The notes under the pieces: model-generated | What the model saw: only the letters and a program-made list of their open reading frames with translations | Databases searched by the model: none | Told to the model about the DNA's origin: nothing | Shown here: one piece after another, positions 1 to 11,484 of the stretch | Position numbering within the stretch: the stretch's first letter is position 1 | Layout of the letters: every line of letters begins with the position of its first letter | Program-made: the position numbers and the translations under genes | Assembly (NCBI RefSeq): GCF_040869045.1 | Contig: NC_090320.1 | Location: 252,774,978 to 252,838,977, forward strand | DNA: 64,000 nt | Source: Eurosta solidaginis | Taxonomy: Eukaryota > Arthropoda > Insecta > Diptera > Tephritidae | Direction of reading: 5' to 3'

Positions 1-515
1 GAAATTCAATGAGGAGTTATATGAAGTCAATCCCTAACACCACCAAGAAAATGCGGAATTTGGAGAAAGGGGGCGTGGCACCTCCCATACAAATGGAATC
101 TTTAGTAATACATAATTTTGAAGGTATATATGCCAGAACATTGAAATTCAGTAAGGAGTTATATGAGGTCAATCCCTAACCACCAAGAAAATGCGGAATT
201 GGGGAAAAGGGGGCGTGGAACCTCCCATTCAAATGGGATCTTTGGTACTGAATAACTTTGAAGGTATACATGCCAAAAGATTGAAATTTAGTAAGGAGTT
301 ATATGAGGTCAATCTTTAACATCACCAAGAAAATATGGAATTGTGAAAAAGGGGGCGTGGCACCTCCCATACAAATGGAATATATTATACTGCATATATC
401 TGGATGTCGTAATGGTAGGATAATTAAAATTGGTAAGGAACTATGTGACGTTAAGTCCTAAAACCTCCAGTAAAATGTGGAATGGGGAAAAACTATGGCT
501 GCCGTACAAACTTAA
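1..515. repeat. 141-bp tandem array next to Helitron
   Basis: About 3.6 units of a repeat with a period of 140-142 bp. The marker word GAAATTCAGTAAGGAGTTA (or a variant) recurs near 1, 143, 283 and 424. Each unit also holds a GGGGGCGTGGCACCTCCC-like word followed by ACAAATGG. The same repeat lies at 57045-57420 in front of another Helitron copy, so the array travels with this Helitron family. The window edge cuts the left end. Confidence 0.8.
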
Positions 516-624
516 GTTATTTTAACACCTAAAGTTTGACTGCATTGAGTTTAGCTGTTATGCCTTTTGGACGTTTAGTAATCTGCCGCTGTTAAAAAAA
601 TTGTTTAGCTTCAGTATATCTACA

Positions 625-1243
625 TCTTCTATAAAAATCAAATTCTGTGTGTGTTCCCTATGGAAACGTGTTTGCTATACTTCGATCATCACCAAATTTT
701 GGCTCGAGGTTCCTTCGATCAAGACGAAAGTTTTTCATGTTTCAGAATTAAGAATTTTAAATTTAAATATTTTTGTTTTTTGGCTATGCGAAAGAACTAT
801 CTTAGCTCCCAAAAATGATCATGTTAACAAAATCAATGATCGCTTTCAAAATCAATTTCCTGGTGAAGTGACGAAATATAAATCGATCGACACAGTTACA
901 GATGTAGATAAAATTGTTAGTTATCCAAATGAATTTCTATACTCCTTAGAACCAAAAGGAATGCCCGCGCATATATCCACTTTGAAAATTGGCTCACCAG
1001 TCATGTTTCTTCGGAATGTAATCAAAGCAACAATCATCAGCGGTAAAAGCAATACAATAGTATAAAATAAGATACAATAAGATACAAGAATAAAATGTTT
1101 TAACAGAAAATGTCACCAAATATGCGTACAAAATTCAATTCAATTTACAGAACAATAAATTAAATTATCAACAAACAAAACAGAAAAAATAACGCAACAT
1201 TCATTCAATCTCGGGCGTTACAACGTGCGCTTGGTAAAACTAG
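625..1243 (+). mobile_element. Helitron copy A, 3' part
   Basis: The copy starts with TCTTCTATAAAAATCAAATT and ends in a GC-rich hairpin (GGCGTTACAACG, then a degraded arm) followed by CTAG at 1240-1243. Helitrons characteristically have a 5' TC, a 3' hairpin, CTRR, and insertion between A and T without target duplication. It carries a fragment of the PIF1-like helicase. The 110 bp upstream is also shared with the copy near 57.4 kb, so the family's true 5' end may lie further left and the TC start may be internal to a composite. Confidence 0.75.
783..1065 (+). pseudogene. Helitron PIF1-like helicase fragment (copy A)
   Basis: This reads as the C-terminal half of a Helitron Rep/helicase protein. 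[19 protein letters not shown] is followed by the [11 protein letters not shown] and SLEPKGMPAH segments and then LKIGSPVM, all typical of the PIF1 helicase domain that unwinds DNA during rolling-circle transposition. Compared with copy B, about 20 residues (the DPPKLCNGTRLC segment) are deleted after MFLRN. The reading frame ends soon after ISGKS, and the final SRVG motif is missing. No Rep (HUH) nuclease domain is present. It is clearly non-functional. Confidence 0.7.
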
Positions 1244-2173
1244 TCTTCTGTAAAAATTTAATTCTCTGTGTGTGTTCCCTATGAAAACTTGTTTGCCATT
1301 CTTCAATCATCGCCAAATTTTGGCTCTATGTTCCTTCGATCAAGACGAGAGTTTTTCATATTTCAGAATTAAGAATTTTAAATTTAAATGTTTTTGTTTT
1401 TTGGCTATGCGAACGAACTATCTTAGCTCCCAAGAATAATCATGTTAACAAAATCAATGATCGCATTGAAAACCAATTTCCTGGTGACGTTACGAAATAT
1501 AAATCGATCGACACAGTTACAGATGGAGATCAAATTGTGAATTATCCAATTGAATTTCTAAACTCTTTAGAACCACCTGGAATGCCTGATCATATATTAA
1601 CTTTGAAAATTGGCTCACCAATCATGCCTCTTCCGAATTTATACCCACCAAAATTGTGCAATGGAAACCGACTTTGCGTTAAAAAATTAATGCCGGATGT
1701 AATCGAAGCAACAACCATTAGCGGTAAAAGCGAAGGTGAAGATGTGCTCATTCTACGGATCGCAATGATTCCTACAGTTTGCCATTCAATTTTAAGCTCT
1801 TACAGTTTCCTGAACGCCTTGCTTTTGCAATTACAATCAACAAAGCACAAGCACAATCGCTTACTGTTTCAGGATTAAATTTAGAGAGTCCGTGCTTTTC
1901 CCATGGCCAGCTATATGTTGCTTGCTCTAGAGTTGGAACGCCAAAAAGAATTGTTTGTCCTTGCACCGAACGAAAAAACCAAAAATATTGTGTACCCACA
2001 TGCATTAGAATAAGATACAATAATATGTTTTAAATAAAAATTTCACCAAATATGCGTACAAAATTCAACTTAATTTACAGAACAATAAACTAAATTATAA
2101 ACAAACAAAACAGAAAAAATAACACAACATTAATTCGATCTCTGGCGTTACAACGTACGCCGGGTATAACTAG
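1244..2173 (+). mobile_element. Helitron copy B, joined to copy A
   Basis: The TCTTCTGTAAAAATT start is the very next base after copy A's CTAG. The 3' end has a clean hairpin (GGCGTTACAACGTACGCC) and CTAG at 2170-2173. The two copies are therefore head to tail with no spacer. The body is a helicase fragment split over two frames. Confidence 0.8.
1402..2033 (+). pseudogene. Helitron PIF1-like helicase C-terminus (copy B)
   Basis: The first frame (about 1402-1775) reads from [15 protein letters not shown] through [27 protein letters not shown]-like and [18 protein letters not shown] frameshift near 1775 moves the reading to the frame of 1779-2033. That frame gives the terminal helicase motifs [20 protein letters not shown] and HGQLYVACSRVGTPKR. 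Motif order matches PIF1-family Helitron helicases. The usual AQGQS is AQAQS here. There is no Walker A (motif I) or Rep domain, so this is a 5'-truncated, frameshifted remnant. Confidence 0.75.
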
Positions 2174-2329
2174 TGTTGTATAAATTGTATATCTCTATTA
2201 ACGACTTGCTTTTTAAAGGCTGTCAATTTATATATATAAGTATCGAAAGCTATCAGTGTATAATCGATTTTCTATCGAAAAATTATCGCCAAGTTAATCA
2301 GAAATTGGCTGCGTTTTATAATACGGCAT

Positions 2330-2830
2330 AACTTAGAAGGCAACAGAGAATATGAGATGCAGAGATGTACGGTGAAAATAACTCAGGCATTTACACACAT
2401 ATACGTAGAAGGCAACAGTGAGATGCAGGGATTTACACAGCAATAAAGAGCGCATATGATCTTATATAAACTTCAAATATACAAAATCAGGTGTGAGATA
2501 CAGAATTAAGAAATTAATGAGCTGCTATTCCAAAGGGCTGTACCCGAAAAGTCTAGACCCTGGAGGAAATGGGCGAACAAAGCTTCTCCGAGAATAAAAA
2601 CAGTGTAAGCTAAGGAACAATTAGTTTGAGTTTAAAACGTTTTAAGTCAAATGCGTAAGTATTTTAATTCTAAAGTACTACTACCACAGTAGTGTTGTAA
2701 ATAAAGAGAATTGTACTATACTTGATATTTGAATAATTTATTCGACAGTTCAGTGGTACGAGCGATAACCGAAGCTGCAGAGCAATCAATAATTTCTTAA
2801 GATACTCTGCAATAACTTGTAGGTATAACT
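2330..2830 (+). mobile_element. Possible solo LTR fragment
   Basis: A non-coding stretch with an LTR-like 3' part: GTTGTAAATAAAGAGAATTG (an AATAAA signal), then TTATTCGACAGTTCAGTGGT. The sequence after the polyadenylation signal resembles the LTR remnants at 30476-30850 and 44620-44900 (TTATTCAACAGTTTAGT on their minus strand). The ends were not resolved and no internal retroviral-type ORF is nearby. Confidence 0.35.
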
Positions 2831-4446
2831 TGTAACCGATGCGTCAGTTAAACATTCATTAATGGGTGAGATTTCAGTTGATTATGTGTGAACATAAATC
2901 AAATCAGAGCGCCAAATCAGATAGTTTGAAAGCAAGCGAATGTAATGGAAGAGCGAAGGAAAAGGAAGAGGACGGATAAGAGAACGGGAGCAGAAAAAGG
3001 AAGGATAAAACGGAAAGGAAAGGGAAAGGAAATGGGATAGGAAAAGAAAACGGAAAATGGGACGGACAAGAGCATCGGAAAGGAAAAACGAATGAGAATA
3101 CAGCAAGAAAAGAGAAGGGAAATGGGATAATAAAAGGAAATGGAATATCAAAGGGAGAAGGAGAAAAAACTACTGTTTGACGAGCCTTTTGAATTTAAAA
3201 AAAATTGTATAAGACATTATTATTACTTTAAACCACACTTAAAATATTATTATAAGCTCCTACACCTTACATGATGATAAACCTCATAGTATGTTCGTCT
3301 CTATTTATGATGAACTGGCAAAGCAATATCGACATATGTATATTTATAAGCAATGTTTTCAACATAAACATGCACTTACGTACACATATGCATAATACGA
3401 GTAATCGTAACGAATTAAAATTCATCACCTGCAAAATAAGATTATTTTACAATAATATTACAGCGAACTTGCACAATATATGAATTCATATATGTACGTA
3501 CATGAGTATGGAAGATTGCAGCCAATGATATTTTATGTAGTAAGGTGGAGTATAATTATGCATACGACGTCAGTGTGTATATAAACATTCACATAAACCT
3601 AAACTCAAGATATAGGTAAATAAATTCTCTACCACGCATATAATAAAGTTGACTCGCATCAATTTATAATCACATGCATATATAAAAAATAAACACATAC
3701 ACATTTCAACATAACATAAGTTAAATAAACTGTGCATATCCGTTTCCGTCATCGACTCAACATCCGCTTTGGTCAGACCAGCAATAAGTTATCTCTTTAC
3801 CAACAACATATTATACAATTGATTAGCATGCAAATACGTAAAATTCATCAGTTTGTGTGGAGTGTGAAAGTAACACCAAATGATCTGACTATGGCCAAAA
3901 AGTCATACAAATATACAAATGCACATATAAATTTACGTAAGCATGCACATCACACATCATCACGTACATATGTATACGCACACCTGCATATGCCATGTGT
4001 GGGTGCATTAAACAAACCCCAATTTTGGTGCCCACAATCGCATACAACAACGCATAGTTTGAGTACTTGCGTATGTATAAACATATTTCGAGTGAAAGTT
4101 ATGCAACATATGCTACAACATTGATATGCATAAAGTTTATGCGAAACTTTTTTTTTTTTGTGTTGGTAACAAAGGGTGCAGACTATGTGCCTGGTGTCGC
4201 CGGTATCATCCGATTTATATCAAAAGGCGACGTTTGCGATATCACTTAGGCTAAAGTGCAACAAACTTTCAGTTTTTTTATTTGTTTTCCAAATTTCTCT
4301 TATTTGTTTTTCTCATCTTTCTTCACTTTAATGTGGATTTCTAAAATACTTTTTTTTGTTATTTGCTTGCAAAAACTGAATATTATAAGCCGATGTTCAT
4401 ATGTGTGGCTCATTGTAGATTGAACTCTCAAAACTAACTGTATTTA
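2831..4446. other. AT-rich stretch without recognisable gene
   Basis: At 2940-3170 there is a purine-rich GGAAA/GGGAAA-type simple tract whose complement makes a spurious Phe/Ser/Leu ORF. The rest is AT-rich DNA with scattered short ORFs, TACATA/CATATG-rich microsatellite-like words and a T10 run near 4150. Nothing here supports a gene. Confidence 0.6.
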
Positions 4447-6490
4447 TACCTTTCATGAAAATGAAATGGTATATTAATTTCGCCACGAAACCGAAAATTG
4501 TAAGTCCTTAAAAGAAAATAGATAGACCCACCATTAAATATACCGAAATAATCAGGTTGAAGAGCTAAGTTGATTTAGCCATGTCCGTCTGTTTGTTTGT
4601 ATGCAAACTAGTCCCTCACTTTTTGAGATATCTTGATAAAATTTGGTGAGCGGGTGTATTTAGGTGTCCGATTAGACATTTGTCGGAACCGACCGGATCG
4701 GACCACTATAGCATATATCCTCCATACAACCGATTTTTCAGAAAAAGAGGATTTTTGTAATATCTTACCCAATTTAACAGATTGAAGCTTCAAACTTCAC
4801 CATATACTTTCGTATATTTCACGTATTGTTGCCTGTAAAAATTGATGAGATCGGTGGTATATATATTATATATCTCCCACAACAGATTGTTCAGATAAGG
4901 AACTTTTCGTAATTACTGCCCTATTTTAAGAGCTAGAGGCTTCAAATTTCAACGAATGCTTACGTATATAGCATATATTGTTGTCTGAAAAAATCATAAA
5001 GATCGGTGGTATATATAGTATATATATGGTGGTATATATAGTATATATATATATAGGATATATATATATATATATATATTTTCGCAAATTTTAGCCCCAT
5101 TTTAAAAGCTAGAAGCTTAAAATTTCACAGAATACTTACGTATATAGCATATATTGTTGTCTGAAAAAATCATAGAGATCGGTTGTATATATAGTATATA
5201 TCTCATACAACCGAATGTTTAGATAAGAAACTTTTCGCAATTTCTACCCCATTTTAACAGCTACAAGCTTCAAATTTCACCGATTGCTTACGTATATAGC
5301 ATATATTGTTGTCTGAAAAAATCATAGAGATCGGTTGTATATATAGTATATATCTCATACAACCGATTGTTCAGATAAGAAACTTTTCGCAATTTCTACC
5401 CCATTTTAACAGCTATAAGCTTCAAATTTCACCGATTGCTTAAGTATATAGTATGTATTGTTGTGTCAAAAAAACATAGAGATCGGTGATATATATAATA
5501 TATATATGATGGTATATATAGTATATATATATAGTATATATATATATTTTTTTGCGATTTCGGCCTCATTTTAACAGCTATAAGCTTAAAATTTCACCAA
5601 ATGCTTACGTGTATAGCATATATTGATGTCTGAAAAAATCATTGAGATCGGTGGTATACATAGTATATATCTCATACATCCGATTGTTCAGATAAGAAAC
5701 TTTGCGCAATTTCTGCCCCGTTTTAACAGCTAGAAGCTTCGAATTTCACAAAATGCTTACGTATATAGCATATACTGTTGTCTGAAAAAATCATAGAGTT
5801 CGGTTGTATATATAGTATATATCTCATACAACCGATTGTTCAGATAAGAAACTTTGCGCAATTTCTTCACCAATTTAACAGCTAGAAGCTTCAAATTTCA
5901 CCAAATGCTTACGTGTATAGCATATATTGTTGTCTGAAGAAATCATTGAGATCGGTGGTATATATAGTATATATCTCATACAACCGATTGTTCAGATAAG
6001 AAACTGTGCGCAATTGCTGCCCCTTTTTAACAGCTAGAAGCTTCAAATTTCACCATATGCTTACGTATATAGCATATATTGTTGTCTAAAAAAATCATAG
6101 TGATCGGTGGTATATATATTATATAACCCATATGAACTCTAATTTTTGCCCCCTTTTTACGGCTAGAAGCTTCAAAATTCATCAAATTTCATCGAATAGT
6201 TACGTTTACGTCATATATTGTTGAAATACGTAATTCGTAGTCATAGTTTTTACACGCTGACCACAAAAAACCTGAAACTTTGCATCCTCACACAAAGTAC
6301 CTACTTGTTTTTTATTTTATATTTATCTTAAAAATCGTTAAGGTATGTAGATCTGTTCACTATATATTTCTTATCTTATACATCCGATTATTCGGAGATT
6401 ACGAGCGGGATAAGATTATTGTTCAGCCCCATTCATGAAAGGTATGAAGTCTTCGGTACAGCCGAAGACAGTCCCGTTTTTACTTGTTTT
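4447..6490 (-). mobile_element. Mini-me-like non-autonomous element, 152-bp core
   Basis: On the minus strand the element begins AACAAGTAAAAACGGGACTG, followed by a perfect hairpin (GTCTTCGGCTGTACCGAAGAC) and TTCATACC. It ends near 4447 with an ATACC...GGTAT hairpin. A GTCCGTCTGTTTGTTTG tract near 4583 and long (TA)n tracts match the two proto-microsatellites I recall for dipteran mini-me elements; that assignment rests on memory of the class. It has no coding capacity. The end structure matches the elements at 37938 and 62093. Confidence 0.55.
4824..6180. repeat. 152-bp tandem repeat with TA expansions
   Basis: About nine units. The word ATTGTTGTCTG (or a variant) recurs at about 4824, 4977, 5153, 5305, 5457, 5622, 5774, 5926 and 6078. 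Most steps are 152-153 bp. The two longer steps (about 176 and 165 bp) are due to extra TATATA blocks near 5040-5080 and 5515-5550. Units carry ATCGGTTGTATATATAGTAT and CAACCGATTGTTCAG as inverted halves. Confidence 0.85.
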
Positions 6491-7754
6491 TGTTTTATAA
6501 TATTCCTTTTTGTTGAGCAAATGTGTTTGGTATAACTGTAACTTCCATTAAAGTATAAGGGTGGTCCCTATAACTAACATTTCCGATTTTTTCCAGTTTC
6601 ACACTTTCAAATGGTAACATCGAGATCAAAAATCTCTCATATAGATATAGGTTCCATTGGAGATAATTAAAGGATGCCGCATAGTTATCAATGTTAAGAT
6701 TTGTCAATACACACAGAAAAAAACTGTTATCGAAAACGAGCTGGACCCGTGCGCATCTTGCGCAACAAATAAAAAAGTCTCATATCAAATATCAACAGAA
6801 ATCAGCTGTTCTATCAATCAAACATCTATAAACTTATATGCGCTTGCGCTGCCATCGGGCAAATGTTAGCAACTGCCGGTAATGCAGTGTTAGTTCTAAT
6901 CAAATATTCACAATACTGCCATAGTACAAATAGATTTCCTTGTGTGCCAGGGCATTTTTTAAGTAATACGAACGTGGCCAAATGGCCACGTAGTAGTCCG
7001 CCGTGGCCACGTAGTAATCATAATCTGGCCACAACTAAATTTCGAAAATGCGTGAACAACACCCAACTGAAATAATGTCAGAAATTTTCTGAACATAGAT
7101 GATTTCCGCAAAATGTCAAAAAATATATAATTTGCTAATTCTAATGAAGTTTTTTGGTGCTAATCGAAAAAATTTATCAACGAGTGAATGATAGTTTATC
7201 AAATATAATGTTAATGAGGATTTATATGGAAAATAACATAGGTACTCACGACTTTCGTGACATATATAAATTCTACAAATTCTGCACGTTCTCGGGGATT
7301 TTTGTCAAATTTTTGGGCAAGTATCTAATAAGTTGGATATGAAAAATAACTATTCCTGGCATATCTTGTTTTATTGCAAATGTTTTGGTATGAGAGAGTC
7401 ACAACCACGGTTGCCAGAGCATGTTTTTTTTTGGACCAAAAATGGACCGAAACTCAAAAAAAAAAGGACCAAATTTATTTTTTCTTATTTATTGATACAC
7501 AAACAATGTAGTTAATAAATTAATATAACAATAACAAAAAAGTGCTTAAATTCACATTGCACGTTAAAAAAAATTGAAATACATTTCATAACATATAGGT
7601 GAATTTTCCAGTCTTATACACATATTTATATTAAAATATTTAGGAGTTCAAAGTTTTCCATACAAAATACTTAATTTGGTAGGTATCTGTCACAATACTT
7701 CGATGTGGTATAATAAAAATGACAATTCGTCTATTAAATGATATGATTATAAAA
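6491..7754. other. Non-coding stretch, palindromic GTGGCCAC words
   Basis: No gene recognised. At 6973-7018 the words GTGGCCAAATGGCCACGTAG and GTGGCCACGTAGTA form a short inverted and direct repeat cluster. Near 7400 GGTTGCCAGAGCATG, followed by runs of GGACC and A, looks like the end of a hAT-type element. It could be the downstream terminus of the hAT-derived gene beginning at 7755, but no matching opposite end was found. Confidence 0.45.
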
Positions 7755-10700
7755 TCAAAAATCACCATCTTTACGAAAAAACTCTCGGTAACGTCTCATT
7801 TTCTTGCGAAGGAACTCCGCTACAGCTGGCCTTGGATCATATAAAGCTTTACCCACTCAATTCAGTGCCACAAATATTCTCGAGTTCATGGTCTCATCTG
7901 AAGTTGACAGTCGGTGGTTTGATTTAATTTGATTATAATGAGAAATCACTTTCTCAACAATCATGCAGTGAGGTGAAGTGACCAGTAAAGAGCACAACAG
8001 TTTCTGCAAAATCTCACATGTCACTGGTATCAGTCGAAGCAGCTTATGCAACATTTTGGCTCCTTCGTTTGAAGTATCGAGATCTCTGATTTCTTGGATT
8101 GCTGGCCAACAATTGCAAACATTTGATAAAAAGTCGGAAACTTTTTCTACGCCAAAAATGGTTTCGACCAAGAATCGACCCTCTTGAATCATTTCTGCTG
8201 TGGTTTTCGCCATTAGAAATGTAGAAAATCTTTTGATCAGCTTATTTTCTTCAATGTTGAGCCGGATGTCAAGAAAATTGATGAACGCTGATATTATTTC
8301 GACTCGGAGTGCTGTCCATGATCGGGTGCCTGTTGTGACGAGATAATGCGATACTTTGCGTCTTTTCCTGTCGTATTCTTCATTGTGAGTGTTGTCTTGT
8401 AAATTTGTTTGATGTAAAGAAAACTTCTCTTCCTGTCCACCTGGATATGGACCCTGGAGCATGAGTTTCAACTTTCTGAGAGCGTTTTGTTTCAAAGTTA
8501 AAACATCGGGCAGAATCAAACGCCCTTTCTGGAGATTTTTTTGCAAATCTTTCATGATCAATAAAACATCTGCCATTAAGCATGTTTGAAGAAGTTGTTG
8601 AAATTCCGATTTGCTCGAAGTATTAAGCATCCCAACTGCTATATTCATGTCTATCAGTGAACCTGTAGTTTTTGAGAAATGTCGCCAGTACTTAAAACAT
8701 CCCGGTAAATTGGGTAAAACTGCAGTGATCAAATTATTGACATGTTCGGCAAATCCTACTTCAAAGTAACCTGGGAATAAACGATATTCTGGGCAAAATT
8801 TTTGCATTTCCTTCAGTTTCGAAGGTGACGTACGAAAATACTTGGCTCAACCAAAGTTTCATTTCAGGAATCGTTGCAAGCGCTGATTCCTTCGCAAGGT
8901 CAGATCTATGACAGAAACACCAAACTGTCATCAGTTTGTGTCCCAAGTGATCTTCGAGAAGTTTCCACAGGCCCGCTCCAGATCCTGTATTAGAAGCTTC
9001 ACCATCAGTCCTATCTCCCACTAATGCATCAGTTGGAACGATAGTTGCCTCACACGACGTAACTGTAGCTTCAAGTAATCCTTCAGCACCTGTCTTTTCT
9101 GGTTGCCTCGCTCCGATGAAGAGATTTTAGACGACTGTTGGATTTTCCTTGGTCACGTACATTGCGACGATATATTTCATGTCTTTGTTCTGACGATCAA
9201 CACTCCCATCAATTTGTAAAGACACGCAAATAGCAGATTTGAGAGTTTCTCCAATTTTTATCATTTCCAACTCTCCCACGATGTAAAGCATTTCAACATA
9301 AACCACTGGATCTCTATAATGAAGACTTGATGTCGTAGGTTGAAAATCGTTAAGTTGAATATGAATCATTTGCATCATTTAGCTGTGTTTGTATTGATTT
9401 TGCGCGTATTGTTGCGGGGGCCACGATCGAGCTGTGGGTGTTTCCAACAAAGAATTATTGTAGACATCCAGGCATAATGAAATTAGATCATTTACTACAC
9501 CCGCACGATGTTTTTCCAGAGTATTTACCCATGGATGTTATTCGGACTGTTGCTTCCATAATTCAGTCGTCTTTTGAGCTTCTGCTACAACGGAGTGGAC
9601 ACTGGACTAAATGTGATCGAAAATTCTCTTCAATTTTTGTTACACGTTCTGAAGGAACTCGAGAAAGAGGAACTGTTCCTCTTTTAGATACTTTGGCGGC
9701 TTCAGTTTTGAATTCTCTGCAGATTGAACAGCAAATAAATGGTCGATTTCTTTTTCCATCAAGTTGGATTGTTTTTTGAATAAATCCATAGTTTTGCAAC
9801 ATCCATGACAGGTCTAATTTGTAGCCTTTGTACCACGTGTCGGATGTCGTTTTTGATGTCCCTGGTGCTTCATCATCAACATCAACTGAAAAAATATATA
9901 ATAAACCTAAAGTAAATTTTTCCATTCCACTATTCTCCTGCCAACATTAACATAAATACAGAATAAAAAATTTTGAAGTCAAAAAAGTTTTGAAATCAAA
10001 TAGTAATCAGTGTCTAGCTTAGCTGCTCCTGTCCGAACTTAGTTCAAAAAATTCAGAGCAAATACAGGAAAAGGTTTTTTGAAAAAGGGAGAACGTACAG
10101 ATGAAGCGCATGACGGGAGTTTTATTTTTTTGTGGCAGAAAAATTCTCCTGTCCTGTAGCTTGCAGTTTCACAACAATAATCTACCATGTTAAATAAAAA
10201 GAATACATCAACAGACCCTAGCTCAGTAATAAAGATTTATCTCATGTGTTTGCCACCTACAGTCACAGTTATAGATATCGGCAATATAAGGAAAAATAAT
10301 CAGATATTTACTGAAAATATGATACAATAATATTTATTCAATATTTTTTATTTTGATTTATTTGATTTAAAAATTGCAGGATGATGATTTTTCTTTTCAT
10401 ACTGTGATTTTCCATGTACATACAGGGTGTCCACAGTCAACAATCAATATTTTAGGAATTTTTAGTTTCCAAAATTCTAAGACAATTTTCCCTTTGCTAT
10501 TTTTCAAATTACTCAAAATTAAAAAACTTATTCAAAGTTAAAGTTTAAAGAATAAATGCGCTGTCTTTACAAGTGGGGTTCGAATTCACAGACCAAACTT
10601 TTCCCAAATTTTCTTCATATTATTCTGAGTCGAACAGTCCTTTGCTATTTTTGGCTATGAACTGCATAAGGACGTTTTTCGGGTTTACTCTATTCTTCAA

Positions 10701-10806
10701 ACACGCTTTTCCTATTTTTTTCTAATTTTTGAGATCTAATTTGGTTTTGTATTAGGGCATTAAAGTAGACAATTAAAATTTTTTTTGATACATATTTAAC
10801 ATCAGC

Positions 10807-11160
10807 GGCCACCGTGGTGTGATGGTAGCGTGCTCCGCCTACCACACCGTATGCCCTGGGTTCGAACCCCGGGCAAAGCAACATCAAAATTTTAGAAATA
10901 AGGTTTTTAAATTAGAAGAAAATTTTTCTAAGCGGGGTCGCCCCTCGGCAGTGTTTGGCAAGCGCTCCGGGTGTATTTCTGCCATGAAAAGCTCTCAGTG
11001 AAAACTCATCTGCCTTGCAGATGCCGTTGGCATAAAACATGTAGGTCCCGTCCGGCCAATTTGTAGGGAAAATCAAGAGGAGCACGACGCAAATTGGAAG
11101 AGAAGCTCGGCCTTAGATCTCTTCGGAGGTTATCGCGCCTTACATTTATTTTTCTTTTAA
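10807..11160 (+). mobile_element. tRNA-derived SINE, full-length copy
   Basis: The copy starts GGCCACCGTGGTGTGATGGT with an A-box-like TGGTAGCGTGC. A perfect B box, GGTTCGAACCC, sits at about 10859. After the tRNA-like head comes a unique body (CTCAGTGAAAACTCATCTGC, GGTCCCGTCCGGCCAATT, AGAGGAGCACGACGCAAATT) and an ATTTATTTTTC tail. It is homologous along its length to the minus-strand copy at 35341-35702 and to shorter relics near 18.99, 30.89 and 45.28 kb. It lies in intron 2 of the hAT-derived pseudogene, in antisense orientation to it. Confidence 0.85.
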
Positions 11161-11323
11161 AGAGCAAAACTCACATTTATTAACCGTTAATATATTTTTG
11201 AATTAGTACAAACGCAAAACCTTCAATATCTCGATACGTGAAAAATTGGACTTGTGCCACTTTCAAAAATAACGGCTCATATAATACATTCATTTTCAAT
11301 GAGCAAGATTCGTAACTACTCAC

Positions 11324-11402
11324 CGATAATTTCATTCTCTTTATATTGAGGAGAACTGTCTCCATCCTCGCTATTCGCTTTTATAGCTTTTTTGGAATCG
11401 TC
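11324..11402 (-). CDS. Exon 2 of hAT-derived pseudogene
   Basis: A 79-nt exon between acceptor TTTAG (its AG is at 11403-11404) and donor GTGAGT (11318-11323). It continues exon 1 in phase 0 as DDSKKAIKANSEDGDSSPQY and so on. It leaves a single G that combines with TT of exon 3 to give Val, matching the exon-3 frame. The acidic and serine-rich composition fits a flexible leader. The following intron (9886-11323) holds a SINE. Confidence 0.55.
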
Positions 11403-11484
11403 CTAAACACATACGAAAACATAGAATTAGCTTTATCGGTGAATTACGGTGTCGAAAAAATGTATCAGTGAAATATGTACTTAC

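Noticed and set aside
1..515. Possible CRISPR-like array because of regular repeats
   Set aside because: Units are about 141 bp, contiguous without unique spacers, and associated with a eukaryotic Helitron.
2882..3151. 89-residue minus-strand frame rich in Phe, Ser and Leu
   Set aside because: It is the complement of a GGAAA purine tract.
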